Shown here: positions 1 through 6,203 of the stretch, piece by piece | Layout: the number at the start of each line of letters is the position of its first letter | Position numbering within the stretch: the stretch's first letter is position 1 | Source: Methylobacterium sp. | GTDB lineage: Bacteria > Pseudomonadota > Alphaproteobacteria > Rhizobiales > Beijerinckiaceae | DNA: 6,900 nucleotides | Assembly: GCA_020252865.1 (NCBI GenBank) | Contig: JADCCH010000139.1 | Span: 1-6,900 of the forward strand | Reading direction: 5' to 3' | Notes under the pieces: model-generated | What the model was told of the DNA's origin: nothing | Seen by the model: the letters and a program-made list of their open reading frames with translations, nothing else | Databases searched by the model: none | Position numbers and translations under genes: made by a program

Positions 1-315
1 GTAGGAGTTTGGGCCGTGTCTCAGTCCCAATGTGGCTGATCATCCTATCAGACCAGCTACTGATCGTCGCCTTGGAGAGCCATTACCTCACCAACTAGCT
101 AATCAGACGCGGGCTAATCCTTCAGCGATAAATCTTTCTCATCTCTGACGTATCCGGTATTAGCTCAAGTTTCCCTGAGTTATTCCGAACTGAAGGGGAT
201 ATTCCCACGTGTTCCTCACCCGTCTGCCACTAACGTATTGCTACGTCCGTTCGACTTGCATGTGTTAAGCCTGCCGCCAGCGTTCGTTCTGAGCCAGGAT
301 CAAACTCTCAAGTTT
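1..315 (-). rRNA. rrs: 16S ribosomal RNA, 5' part (partial)
   Basis: On the minus strand this reads as the start of a bacterial small-subunit rRNA. The universal GAGTTTGATCCTGGCTCAG block lies at about 289-307, followed by the AACGAACGCTGGCGGCAGGC and ACACATGCAAGTCGAACG blocks. The far end (1-20) is the conserved stretch just before the usual position-340 primer site, so roughly the first fifth of the gene is present and the rest lies off the left edge. The 5' end at about 315 was set by counting 8 nt upstream of GAGTTTG, as in E. coli. The short V1 loop folds as ACGTA-GCAA-TACGT, a GNRA-capped hairpin. The CACATTGGGACTGAG block and the short V1 fit Alphaproteobacteria, probably Hyphomicrobiales. 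The exact mature end is an inference. Confidence 0.97.
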
Positions 316-597
316 GATTGAGATTTGAACTGGCCGATCACAACGTTCATTGACGGAGTGCACTTCTCAAACCCTTGCGGATCTGAGTGCGTGTACACTC
401 ACCTAGAAACGTTGAACCGCCATATCTCTTTTGGCTCATCTCTCGATGAACCCGCAAGAGCTGCGCCGTCCACGTTTCTCTTTCTCGGTTTCAATTGCCA
501 AACAGCTGGACAACCATTCATCCGGTTTGACCCGGTCCAAACTCAAATCTGAGTTTTGGAGAACAGCAATCTGTGCGCCGCGAACGCGTCGCCGATG
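316..597 (-). other. rrn operon 5' leader (pre-16S)
   Basis: This is the transcribed region between the inferred rRNA start site (about 595-597) and the mature 16S end. It has no convincing reading frame. Short ORFs across it (for example 325-552 plus) do not look like protein and lie over the leader. It carries a small inverted repeat at about 385-400 (GAGTG / CACTC around a GTGTACAC palindrome) and a boxA-like sequence annotated separately. One strand of the RNase III processing stem should lie close to the 16S end, but its partner, downstream of 16S, is outside the window, so pairing cannot be shown. Confidence 0.7.
493..507 (-). promoter_or_regulatory. boxA-like antitermination site in rrn leader
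   Basis: On the minus strand the sequence AGCTGTTTGGCAATT resembles the rrn boxA element (E. coli TGCTCTTTAACA; alphaproteobacterial forms with a TTTGACA core), about 90 nt downstream of the inferred start site. In other bacteria boxA RNA binds NusB-NusE and lets RNA polymerase pass terminators in untranslated rRNA operons. Position and partial match support the call. The G in place of A in TTTGgCA weakens it. Confidence 0.35.
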
Positions 598-602
598 ACG
601 GT

Positions 603-652
603 GATATAGTCCGGGTCCCCTTTTTCTGTCAACGACCATTTTCAAAAATTCT
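603..652 (-). promoter_or_regulatory. rrn promoter with UP-like element
   Basis: Read on the minus strand, a perfect -35 hexamer TTGACA (627-632) is followed after 18 nt by TATATC (603-608), or after 17 nt by CTATAT (604-609). This is close to the CTATATCAC -10 region I recall from rhizobial rRNA promoters. Directly upstream of the -35 (about 636-652) lie T- and A-tracts (AATTTTTGAAAAT) that resemble an UP element contacted by the RNA polymerase alpha subunit. The initiation point should be near 595-597. It drives the 16S gene and, by inference, the whole rrn operon. The -10 is followed by a GC-rich stretch, as is common for stringently controlled promoters, but regulation is not shown by the sequence alone. 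Confidence 0.8.
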
Positions 653-683
653 TCGCCGGCAACGGCATTGCGGCAGAACTCTC

Positions 684-712
684 GAATTATCAAACTGATA
701 TCGTTATATAAT
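684..712 (+). promoter_or_regulatory. Candidate promoter for the M23 gene (perfect -10 only)
   Basis: A TATAAT hexamer at 707-712 sits in an AT-rich island (about 680-735) that stands out from its GC-rich surroundings. No good -35 is found at 16-18 nt upstream: GAATTA at 684-689 is the best at 17 nt. If used, transcription would start near 719 and leave a 5' untranslated region of about 365 nt before the peptidase gene. The AT-rich island could equally serve the divergent rrn promoter as a protein-binding or easily bent region. Confidence 0.22.
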
Positions 713-756
713 TTCTTCCCTCCTTTTTTTGTGCGTGCAGTTTCAATTCTCGGGCC

Positions 757-1008
757 GCCGGGTTCTCCGGCTTCCGTCGCGGCTGAAATGCACAGAAGCA
801 GACTGCCGATTCCTGCGCTCCGAAGTTGCACGGCATCAGAAAGGCGAGCTGGCGCGCCAAAGGAGCGCACCTCGCCGTCGCGACCGCGGCCAGCCGGATT
901 TCGTGCGCCCCACATCCGAGGATGGGGGGCGCGCCCGGCAGGTCTCCGTGGAAAGGAGATCACGCCCGCGAATGGCGGCGGGGTTTCCCGTTTGGCGAAT
1001 CTCCCGCC
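757..1008 (+). other. Structured GC-rich leader upstream of M23 gene, no recognised gene
   Basis: This stretch between the rrn promoter and the peptidase start has no protein gene I can support, but it has several strong inverted repeats in series. GCCGG 757-761 pairs with CCGGC 767-771. GGCGAG 843-848 pairs with CTCGCC 871-876. GCGCCCC 905-911 pairs with GGGGCGC 926-932 and continues inside through one mismatch to a CATC/GATG stem with a CGAG loop. GGTCTCC 941-947 pairs with GGAGATC 955-961, which would bury a Shine-Dalgarno-like GGAG. CCCGC 965-969 with GCGGG 978-982 competes with GGCGGGG 977-983 with TCCCGCC 1002-1008. None is followed by a T-run, so they are not ordinary terminators. I recognised no known riboswitch consensus. 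It could be a regulatory leader, a small RNA, or chance folding of GC-rich DNA. Confidence 0.3.
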
Positions 1009-1084
1009 TTTGCCGTAGATATGCCCGGATCATGCTGTCACAGGGCGGAGAGAATCCGTCGATCCCGGGACCCACACGCATCGC

Positions 1085-3091
1085 ATGTTGAACCCGATCT
1101 ACCGCCAGATGCCCGCCGATCTCGGGCTCGAACCGCCGCTGACGGCAGATGGAGCCGTGGCGGAGACCATGATGCGCCGGCGCCTGTCGCCGCGCTGGAT
1201 GGCGGGACTTGTTTTGATTGCGCTCGCGGGCACGGTTCTGATGCTCTTCTCGGTCGTGGCCGCGTTGTCGCCGGTCGAGACCCGCGTGACATCACCGCAG
1301 ATCAGCCGCAACGGACCGGAACCCGGGAACAGCGCCTCGGTGGCAATTGCGGCGCGGCGCGCTGACAAGCTTATCCGTCGTGCCAATCTCGTGGCCGCGC
1401 GGCAGGATTACAAGGCGCCGGTCCTGGTGCGCGTCGGCAATGCCGAAGTCACCCGGCAGGCAGGGTTCACGAGGATCGCGACGCCGCTGGCGACCGAATC
1501 CCTCGGCTTCACCGACCAGATCCCGGCCTTCAACCTCGCGCGGCTTGTCTCGATCGCCAGCGAGGATCGGGCCGCCGCCGCGAACGAGAATGAGCTGGGC
1601 GCCTTCGCGGAAACGGATATCGGCCTCTCTTTTCGCGAGATCGGCGCGGTGCGCGGCAGGACGGAAAGCGGGATCCGTCTGGCCGATGACGATGCCCGCA
1701 CGCAAGTGGTGGATTTGCTGGTGGAAAGGCGGAACGAAACGCCCCGCCTCGCGGCGCAATCCCAGCTCGCGCGCGTGATGCGGGCGCCTTCCGAGTTATC
1801 CGCAACCTCCGCCTTTGCCGGGGCCGGCAGCGTGGTGGCTGATCCATTCTCGAAGCTCGTGGTGCGCATGGTGCCAGAGAATGTCTCGCTGCTCGCACGG
1901 CAGGATGCGGTGCTCAATCCATACGCGGTCGAGGAGCGGATCTTCCTTTCCCGTTCCATGCAGGCGACCGTGCAGACATTGCGCCAGCAGGGTGCGAATG
2001 CGAGGCAGATCCAGGAGATCATCGTCGCGCTCACGCGGAACGGGCGCGCCAACAACCTCGATGGCAACCGCATCCTCAAGCTCACGCTCCAGTCGCAGGA
2101 GCCACGCGGCGCGAAGGAGCTGATGCGGATCGATCTTTTCGCGGATGAAGAGATGATCGCCTCGACCGGCCGGCGCGATGACGGGACGTTCTGGCCGCTC
2201 GAGACACGCGACGCGCCAAGCCGTGGGGCCGGCGGCACAACGGCCGCGTCCGAGGAAGAGGAAGAGGAGGCGGAAGCCAATTCGGGCCGCCTCACGCTCT
2301 ATCACTCGATCCACGAGACCGCACGCCGGCATGACGTCCCGAATGCGGTGATCGAGGACATCATCCGCACCATCTTCTTCGACGTCGATCTCCAGCGCCG
2401 TGTCGCTCCGGGCGATTTCCTCGAAATCCTCATCGCGAATGGCGAAGGCGAGGCGCAGCCGCGGCAGGATCTGCTGCTGGTTTCGCTGAACGCGCAGAAT
2501 GCCCGCCGGCGCTATTACCGCTTCAAGCTGCCGAACGAGGACGTGATCGACTTCTTCGACGATCAGGGCCGCTCGGTGAAGCAGTTCCTGCTGCGCAAGC
2601 CGATTGATGGCGGAGAATTCCGTTCGGGCTTCGGCATGCGCCGTCACCCGATCACCGGTGGTTATCGCCTGCATGCGGGCGTGGACTGGGCGGGGCCGGT
2701 AGGCCTGCCGATCCGCGCGGCCGGCAATGGTGTGGTGCGGCTCGCCGAATGGGATTCGGGCTATGGCCGTCGCATCGAGATCGAACATAATCACAACTAT
2801 GTCACGGCCTACAGCCACCTTTCGGCGTTTGCGCCGGGCATCAAGGCCGGTGCGCGGGTGCGGCAGGGCCAGATCATCGGGCGGCTGGGCTCCACCGGCC
2901 TCTCCACGGGGCCGCACCTGCATTATGAGGTGATGATCAACGAGCGCTTCGTCGATCCGCTCGCGATTCGCCTGCCTCGGGGCCGCGAACTCGCGGGCAG
3001 GCAGCTCGAGGAATTCAAGCGCGAGCGCGCCTTCATCGAAGACGTGCTGAAACGCGCGCCGGGCCAGGCGAGCCAACTTGCCCAGAACTGA
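1085..3091 (+). CDS. Membrane-anchored M23 (LytM-type) peptidoglycan metallopeptidase
   Basis: A 668-residue protein expected to cut peptide cross-links in peptidoglycan in the periplasm. It has a short cytoplasmic N-terminus (1-38), one transmembrane segment (about 39-61), a long central region including an acidic run of glutamates (about 390-397), then a C-terminal M23 domain (about 515-630). All zinc/catalytic residues are present: His530 and Asp534 in HAGVD, His578 in YSHLS, and His611 and His613 in HLH. The flanking GFGMRRHP, GSTGLSTGPHLHYEV and RLPRGRE motifs match long M23 peptidases I remember from Hyphomicrobiales, some of which act in polar growth and division. A specific name such as RgsM cannot be assigned. 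The ATG at 1085 has no clear ribosome site. A second choice at 1172 (Met30) has GGAG 6 nt upstream. The longer start is preferred because the DLGLEPPL..DG stretch before the membrane segment recurs in relatives as I recall them. It converges on the kinase gene, 9 nt away. Confidence 0.93.
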   Translation: MLNPIYRQMPADLGLEPPLTADGAVAETMMRRRLSPRWMAGLVLIALAGTVLMLFSVVAALSPVETRVTSPQISRNGPEPGNSASVAIAARRADKLIRRANLVAARQDYKAPVLVRVGNAEVTRQAGFTRIATPLATESLGFTDQIPAFNLARLVSIASEDRAAAANENELGAFAETDIGLSFREIGAVRGRTESGIRLADDDARTQVVDLLVERRNETPRLAAQSQLARVMRAPSELSATSAFAGAGSVVADPFSKLVVRMVPENVSLLARQDAVLNPYAVEERIFLSRSMQATVQTLRQQGANARQIQEIIVALTRNGRANNLDGNRILKLTLQSQEPRGAKELMRIDLFADEEMIASTGRRDDGTFWPLETRDAPSRGAGGTTAASEEEEEEAEANSGRLTLYHSIHETARRHDVPNAVIEDIIRTIFFDVDLQRRVAPGDFLEILIANGEGEAQPRQDLLLVSLNAQNARRRYYRFKLPNEDVIDFFDDQGRSVKQFLLRKPIDGGEFRSGFGMRRHPITGGYRLHAGVDWAGPVGLPIRAAGNGVVRLAEWDSGYGRRIEIEHNHNYVTAYSHLSAFAPGIKAGARVRQGQIIGRLGSTGLSTGPHLHYEVMINERFVDPLAIRLPRGRELAGRQLEEFKRERAFIEDVLKRAPGQASQLAQN

Positions 3092-3100
3092 TCAGGCTCC

Positions 3101-4147
3101 TCAGGCCGCCTGCCGGATGCCGGGCATGAGGCCGAGCTGCCGCAGGACGGCGATGACGGCAGGCACCGTGAGCGGCTTCCGGATTGCCGCGTCAAATCCC
3201 TCCATGAGCCCTGCTTCCTCGCGCGGATCATCCGCGCTGACGACGACCACGACCGTTCGTTCGGGTTTCTCGCCGAGTTGCTCGATCAGCCTGCGCCCTC
3301 CCCCTTCGGGCATCTGGAGATCCGTGAAGACTGCGGCGAATCGTGCCACGCGCAGGCGCTCCAGGGCGGCACCGGCGCTCGCTGCCTCTTCGCAGGGAAA
3401 GCCGAGGGCCGAGAGAATCGTCCGCAGCACAAGCCGTGAGGCCGGGTGATCATCCACGATCAGCAGCCGGCTCTCGGATTGCATCGCGGGTGCCGGCGGC
3501 CAATCGAAGGTGAAGGCCATGCCGGGACCGGGCGCGAGCCGCTCGGCCGCGAGCTTGCCGCCCCCGCTTCCCACCAGCCGCGCCGCGATGCCCAGGCCGA
3601 GGCCGCCGCGCTTCCCGCGTTGGCCGGGGGAGGCGGCCATGAGGCGTTCGGCGCGTGCCGGATCAAGTCCGGGGCCGGAATCGGTGAGCCGGAAAGCCAT
3701 GCGCCCGCCGGCGCCGGACGCGACATCCAGCGTGATGCGCCCCGCAGGCGTCATGCGGATGGCATTGTCGATCAGGTTCTCGAGCACCTGCCGCAGACCG
3801 AGCGCATCGATCTCCGCCTCGCGGTTCACGGCCGGATCGAGGTTCAGTACAAAGACGAGTCCCTTCCTTTCGGCCCGGGCACTGGCGCTGGCGACGATCG
3901 CCTCGATGAGGGCGCCGAGGCGTGGCGCCTCGCGGGTTTCCTCGGCATGGGGCGGCAGGACGCGCGCGAGAATGGCCCGGAGATGCTGTGCGCTTGCCTC
4001 GAGCGCCTCCACCAGCCGCGTCTGATCCGGGCTCAGGGGCGTGGCGGCAAGCAGATCCAGCATCGCCTCGAAGCCGCCGAGCGGGCTTCTGAGCTCATGC
4101 GCGATTTCCCGGATGGCCTGGGGGGAGAGGGTGGGCGAGCTGGGCAT
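3101..4147 (-). CDS. Sensor-less hybrid histidine kinase with C-terminal receiver domain
   Basis: A 348-residue soluble two-component protein. Domain order: HisKA dimerisation/phosphoacceptor region (about 10-65) with His17 in HELRSPL; HATPase domain (about 75-216) with N-box NLIDNA (124-129), G1 box DSGPG (156-160) and G2 box GGLGLG (181-186); receiver domain (about 226-342) with acidic pair Asp232/Asp233, phosphoacceptor Asp276 in DLQMP, Ser304 and Lys324 in RKP. All key residues for autophosphorylation and His-to-Asp transfer are present. There is no transmembrane segment and almost nothing before HisKA, so the input must come from a partner or the protein works as an intermediate. No DNA-binding output domain follows. 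The frame stays open upstream to 5245, but that part is antisense to the transporter gene and looks unlike protein, so ATG 4147 is the chosen start. Ribosome site is weak (GGCGG 7 nt upstream). Its target is unknown. Confidence 0.9.
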   Translation of the reverse strand: MPSSPTLSPQAIREIAHELRSPLGGFEAMLDLLAATPLSPDQTRLVEALEASAQHLRAILARVLPPHAEETREAPRLGALIEAIVASASARAERKGLVFVLNLDPAVNREAEIDALGLRQVLENLIDNAIRMTPAGRITLDVASGAGGRMAFRLTDSGPGLDPARAERLMAASPGQRGKRGGLGLGIAARLVGSGGGKLAAERLAPGPGMAFTFDWPPAPAMQSESRLLIVDDHPASRLVLRTILSALGFPCEEAASAGAALERLRVARFAAVFTDLQMPEGGGRRLIEQLGEKPERTVVVVVSADDPREEAGLMEGFDAAIRKPLTVPAVIAVLRQLGLMPGIRQAA

Positions 4148-4270
4148 CGGACATCCGCCAGTTCTTGAGGGACGCGGGCGAACCCGCACTCTTCCCTTTA
4201 TCGCCCGCTGGCGTAAACAGCCCTTGAATGCCGGGCGCGATCCGGCCCTCTGAATTGCCCGGCCCCTTCC
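4148..4270. promoter_or_regulatory. Divergent intergenic region (kinase / AEC transporter) with stem-loop
   Basis: These 123 nt separate two divergently transcribed genes, so promoters for both should lie here, but I could not find a convincing -35/-10 pair in either direction. A compact inverted repeat, GCGGG 4174-4178 with CCCGC 4183-4187, would form a hairpin with a UUCG loop in the kinase mRNA (CGAA in the other direction), about 27 nt upstream of the kinase ATG. It is not followed by a T-run. It may be an operator, an RNA structure or chance. Confidence 0.4.
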
Positions 4271-5194
4271 ATGCTCGCCACCTCCTTCGCCATCGTCGCC
4301 CCCATTTTCGCGCTCATCGCCGTGGGCTATGTCGCCGTGCGCACGGGGCTGATCGGCCAGAGCGCCGGCGAAGGGCTCTCTGCCTTCGTATTCGTGCTGG
4401 CGATTCCCGCCCTGCTTTTTCGCACGGTGGCGACGGCCGACCTGCCGAACCTGAACCCCGCGCCTTACTGGCTCGCCTATTTCATCCCGCTGGCTCTGGT
4501 CTGGCTTGCAGGCAGCACCTTCGCCAGGCTCGCCGGGCGCGACCGCGCCGAACGGGCGGTGATCGGCTTCACGGCCGCGCAATCGAACACCGTGCTGATC
4601 GGCATTCCGCTGATCCTCGGCGTGTTCGGCGAGGCGGGTCGCGTGCCCATCGTGCTGCTGCTCGCAGTGCATCTCCCCGTCACGATGACCCTCGTGACCG
4701 TGCTGATCGAGCGGGGCGGCGGAGCAGCCGCGAGCGTGAAGCTCGTCCGTTCGCTGGTGACGCACCCGATCCTGATCGGGATCTTCGCGGGGCTTGCCTG
4801 GCGCCTCACCGGCCAGAAGCTGCCGGAGATTCCATTCTCCATCGTCACGTTCCTCAGCCAATCGGCTGCGCCCTGCGCGCTGGTGGCAACGGGCATGGGG
4901 CTGGTTCGGGTGAGTTTCACCGGCTCGCGCCTGCTGATTATGGGCGTTGGCGCGCTGAAGCTGATCCTGCATCCGCTGCTGGTTTTGCTGCTCGCGAAGC
5001 ATGTTTTCGTGCTGCCACCGGTCTGGATCGGCGCGGCGACGCTCTTCGCGGCCTGCCCCTCGGGCATCAACGCCTTTCTGGTGGCCGAGCGCTATCGCAA
5101 GGCCGAGGCCATCGCCTCGGGCACCATCGCGCTGACCACGCTGATCGCGGTGGTGACGACGACCTTCGCCGTGAGCGTGGTGGCCGGGCGCTAG
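4271..5194 (+). CDS. AEC-family (auxin efflux carrier) transporter
   Basis: A 307-residue, very hydrophobic membrane protein of the Mem_trans/AEC family, which includes plant PIN-like and bacterial MdcF-like carriers. It is expected to move small organic anions across the inner membrane; the substrate cannot be read from sequence. About ten membrane segments in two five-helix halves can be traced, roughly 4-23, 34-52, 65-86, 96-119, 126-146, 163-178, 190-212, 219-242, 250-271 and 281-303. The conserved SNTVLIGIPL (105-114) in the first half and CPSGINAFL (262-270) in the second carry the helix-breaking Pro/Gly expected at the crossover. Length is normal for the family. ATG 4271 is used because the hydrophobic segment begins directly after it. 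No Shine-Dalgarno precedes it, so translation may be leaderless or weak. The stop TAG is the edge of the adjacent repeat. It is divergent from the kinase gene. Confidence 0.9.
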   Translation: MLATSFAIVAPIFALIAVGYVAVRTGLIGQSAGEGLSAFVFVLAIPALLFRTVATADLPNLNPAPYWLAYFIPLALVWLAGSTFARLAGRDRAERAVIGFTAAQSNTVLIGIPLILGVFGEAGRVPIVLLLAVHLPVTMTLVTVLIERGGGAAASVKLVRSLVTHPILIGIFAGLAWRLTGQKLPEIPFSIVTFLSQSAAPCALVATGMGLVRVSFTGSRLLIMGVGALKLILHPLLVLLLAKHVFVLPPVWIGAATLFAACPSGINAFLVAERYRKAEAIASGTIALTTLIAVVTTTFAVSVVAGR

Positions 5195-5297
5195 TGCATT
5201 TTCAAGCGAAGTGTGCTCCGGTTCACGTGAAGAAAACGCCATCAAACAAAGAGATAGAGATTCCGAACTGATCCGGTCAGATCGGAAAATGCTCTAG
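5191..5297. repeat. 107-bp dispersed intergenic repeat with terminal inverted repeats
   Basis: The left end CTAGTGCATTTTC (5191-5203) and the right end GAAAATGCTCTAG (5285-5297) are inverted copies differing at one of 13 positions. Inside are a perfect 10-bp palindrome TTCACGTGAA (5222-5231) and a long hairpin TTCCGA-A-CTGA / TCAG-A-TCGGAA (5261-5287). The internal wording (CAAGCGAAGTG, CCGGTTCACGTGAAGAAAACGC, then CAAACAAAGAGATAGAG) closely resembles a short repeat I remember as scattered through intergenic DNA of many Hyphomicrobiales. It codes for nothing. It lies between two convergent genes and could act as a bidirectional transcript end, though the T-runs after the hairpin are weak. The CTAG tips provide the TAG stop of both neighbours. 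Confidence 0.8.
5261..5287. terminator. Hairpin in the repeat, possible bidirectional terminator
   Basis: A ten-pair stem (TTCCGA, A-A mismatch, CTGA) with a TCCGG loop sits between the 3' ends of two convergent genes. In the plus direction it is followed only by AAAATGCTC and in the minus direction by TCTCTATCTCTTTG, so neither side has a proper U-tract. The position suits a transcript end for the transporter or gluQRS, but the hairpin may only be a structural part of the repeat. Confidence 0.35.
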
Positions 5298-6133
5298 CCG
5301 AACCCCAAACGTTGGCGTATTTCGCTTGCCATGACCCCCTCCGCGCGCAACTGGCGAAGGGGCGTGGAGAGGGAGGATTTCGAGAGCTTCCTCCCCTCCT
5401 CGTCGAGGATCAGCGCGTGGTGGTGATAGACCGGCGCGGGAAGGCCGAGGAGCGATTGCAGCAGGCGGTGGATGGCCGTGGCAGTATGGAGATCCCGGCC
5501 GCGCACCACATGCGTGACACCCTGCATCGCATCATCGAGCACAACCGCGAGGTGATAGCTCGCCGGAACATCCTTCCGGATCAGCACGACATCACCCCAG
5601 ATCGCTGGATCGGCGGATATCGCCTGCTCCGCGCCCTCTCCCGTCTCCCGCCAATGCAGCGGGCCGGAAAGCGTGGCGATAGCCGCGCGGGAATCAAGCC
5701 GCAGGGCATAGGGCCCCTCTCCCGCCGGATGATGCCGGCGATCGCCCCGGGAACAGGTGCCGGGATAGAGGATCGCGCCATCGGGATCGCGCGGCGGATT
5801 GTCGCCCGCCGCCTTCTGGATATCCCCGCGCGTGCAGGCGCAGCGGAACGCGAGCCCACGAGCGGCAAGATCATCCGCCGCGGCCCTGTAGCGTGCGAAT
5901 TGCGTGGATTGCCGGAGAACGGGCTCCTCCCAGGCCAGGCCCAGCCATGCGAGATCCGCGAGGCAATCCGCCATGAGCGCATCGGTGCAGCGCGACGTGT
6001 CGATATCCTCGAACCGGATCAGGAATCGTCCGCCTTTCTCCGCCGCCATGCGCGCATTGAGCAGGGCCGAAAAGGCATGCCCCAGATGCAGGTGACCGTT
6101 GGGGCTGGGGGCGAAGCGGAAAACGGGTTGCAT
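5294..6133 (-). CDS. gluQRS: Glutamyl-Q tRNA(Asp) synthetase
   Basis: A 279-residue paralogue of the catalytic half of glutamyl-tRNA synthetase. The family activates glutamate with ATP and attaches it to the queuosine base at position 34 of tRNA(Asp), a cytoplasmic tRNA modification. It begins with FRFAPSPNGHLHLGHA, which holds the HIGH-like HLGH (16-19), then IRFEDID (39-45). The zinc site typical of GluQRS is seen as Cys98, Cys100, Tyr123 and Cys127. YHLAVVLDD (193-201) and RGRDL (211-215) line the active site, and KLSKS (249-253) replaces KMSKS. The C-terminal anticodon-binding domain of true GluRS is absent, and the length is near or slightly below the family norm. ATG at 6133 is used. 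An in-frame TTG at 6142, with AAGG 6 nt upstream, would add three residues. The stop TAG lies in the end of the neighbouring repeat. Divergent from the glycosylase gene, 70 nt away. Confidence 0.95.
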   Translation of the reverse strand: MQPVFRFAPSPNGHLHLGHAFSALLNARMAAEKGGRFLIRFEDIDTSRCTDALMADCLADLAWLGLAWEEPVLRQSTQFARYRAAADDLAARGLAFRCACTRGDIQKAAGDNPPRDPDGAILYPGTCSRGDRRHHPAGEGPYALRLDSRAAIATLSGPLHWRETGEGAEQAISADPAIWGDVVLIRKDVPASYHLAVVLDDAMQGVTHVVRGRDLHTATAIHRLLQSLLGLPAPVYHHHALILDEEGRKLSKSSLSTPLRQLRAEGVMASEIRQRLGFG

Positions 6134-6203
6134 GCGGATCAATCACGGCCTTGCATGGCCCGGACGAAACAGGCCATGACAGCCTAACCAATGGGGCCCT
6201 TTC

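Noticed and set aside
905..932. Hairpin as a rho-independent terminator
   Set aside because: The stem is very strong, but GC-rich sequence follows on both strands instead of a T-run.
436..963. 175-codon frame on the minus strand
   Set aside because: It runs through the rrn promoter and leader. Its product is low-complexity and arginine/glycine-rich at one end and resembles no family.
668..1365. Several overlapping plus-strand frames upstream of and into the M23 gene
   Set aside because: They change frame against each other, are rich in Arg/Ala/Pro as expected from GC-rich non-coding DNA, and overlap hairpins. Only the 972-1091 segment is kept, as a speculative finding.
3085..3115. Terminator between the convergent M23 and kinase genes
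   Set aside because: Only a weak five-pair CAGGC/GCCTG stem without a T-run is present, and the gap is 9 nt. No terminator can be supported.
3446..4168. 240-codon plus-strand frame
   Set aside because: It lies antisense to the kinase, whose motifs are intact. The product has no recognisable domain.
4148..5245. Upstream extension of the kinase frame to 714 codons
   Set aside because: The extra part is antisense to the transporter gene and gives a His/Arg/Gln-rich sequence typical of a shadow frame. The HisKA domain starts right after ATG 4147.
4228..5271. 347-codon plus-strand frame overlapping the transporter
   Set aside because: It is a shifted frame of the same DNA, arginine- and histidine-rich, with no membrane pattern. 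The 4271 frame gives a clear AEC transporter.
5191..5297. Insertion sequence remnant or CRISPR-like repeat
   Set aside because: There is no transposase frame, the unit occurs once in the window, and it matches a short dispersed intergenic repeat better. No spacer-repeat pattern is present anywhere.
5312..6187. 291-codon plus-strand frame
   Set aside because: Antisense shadow of gluQRS, which has complete active-site and zinc motifs.
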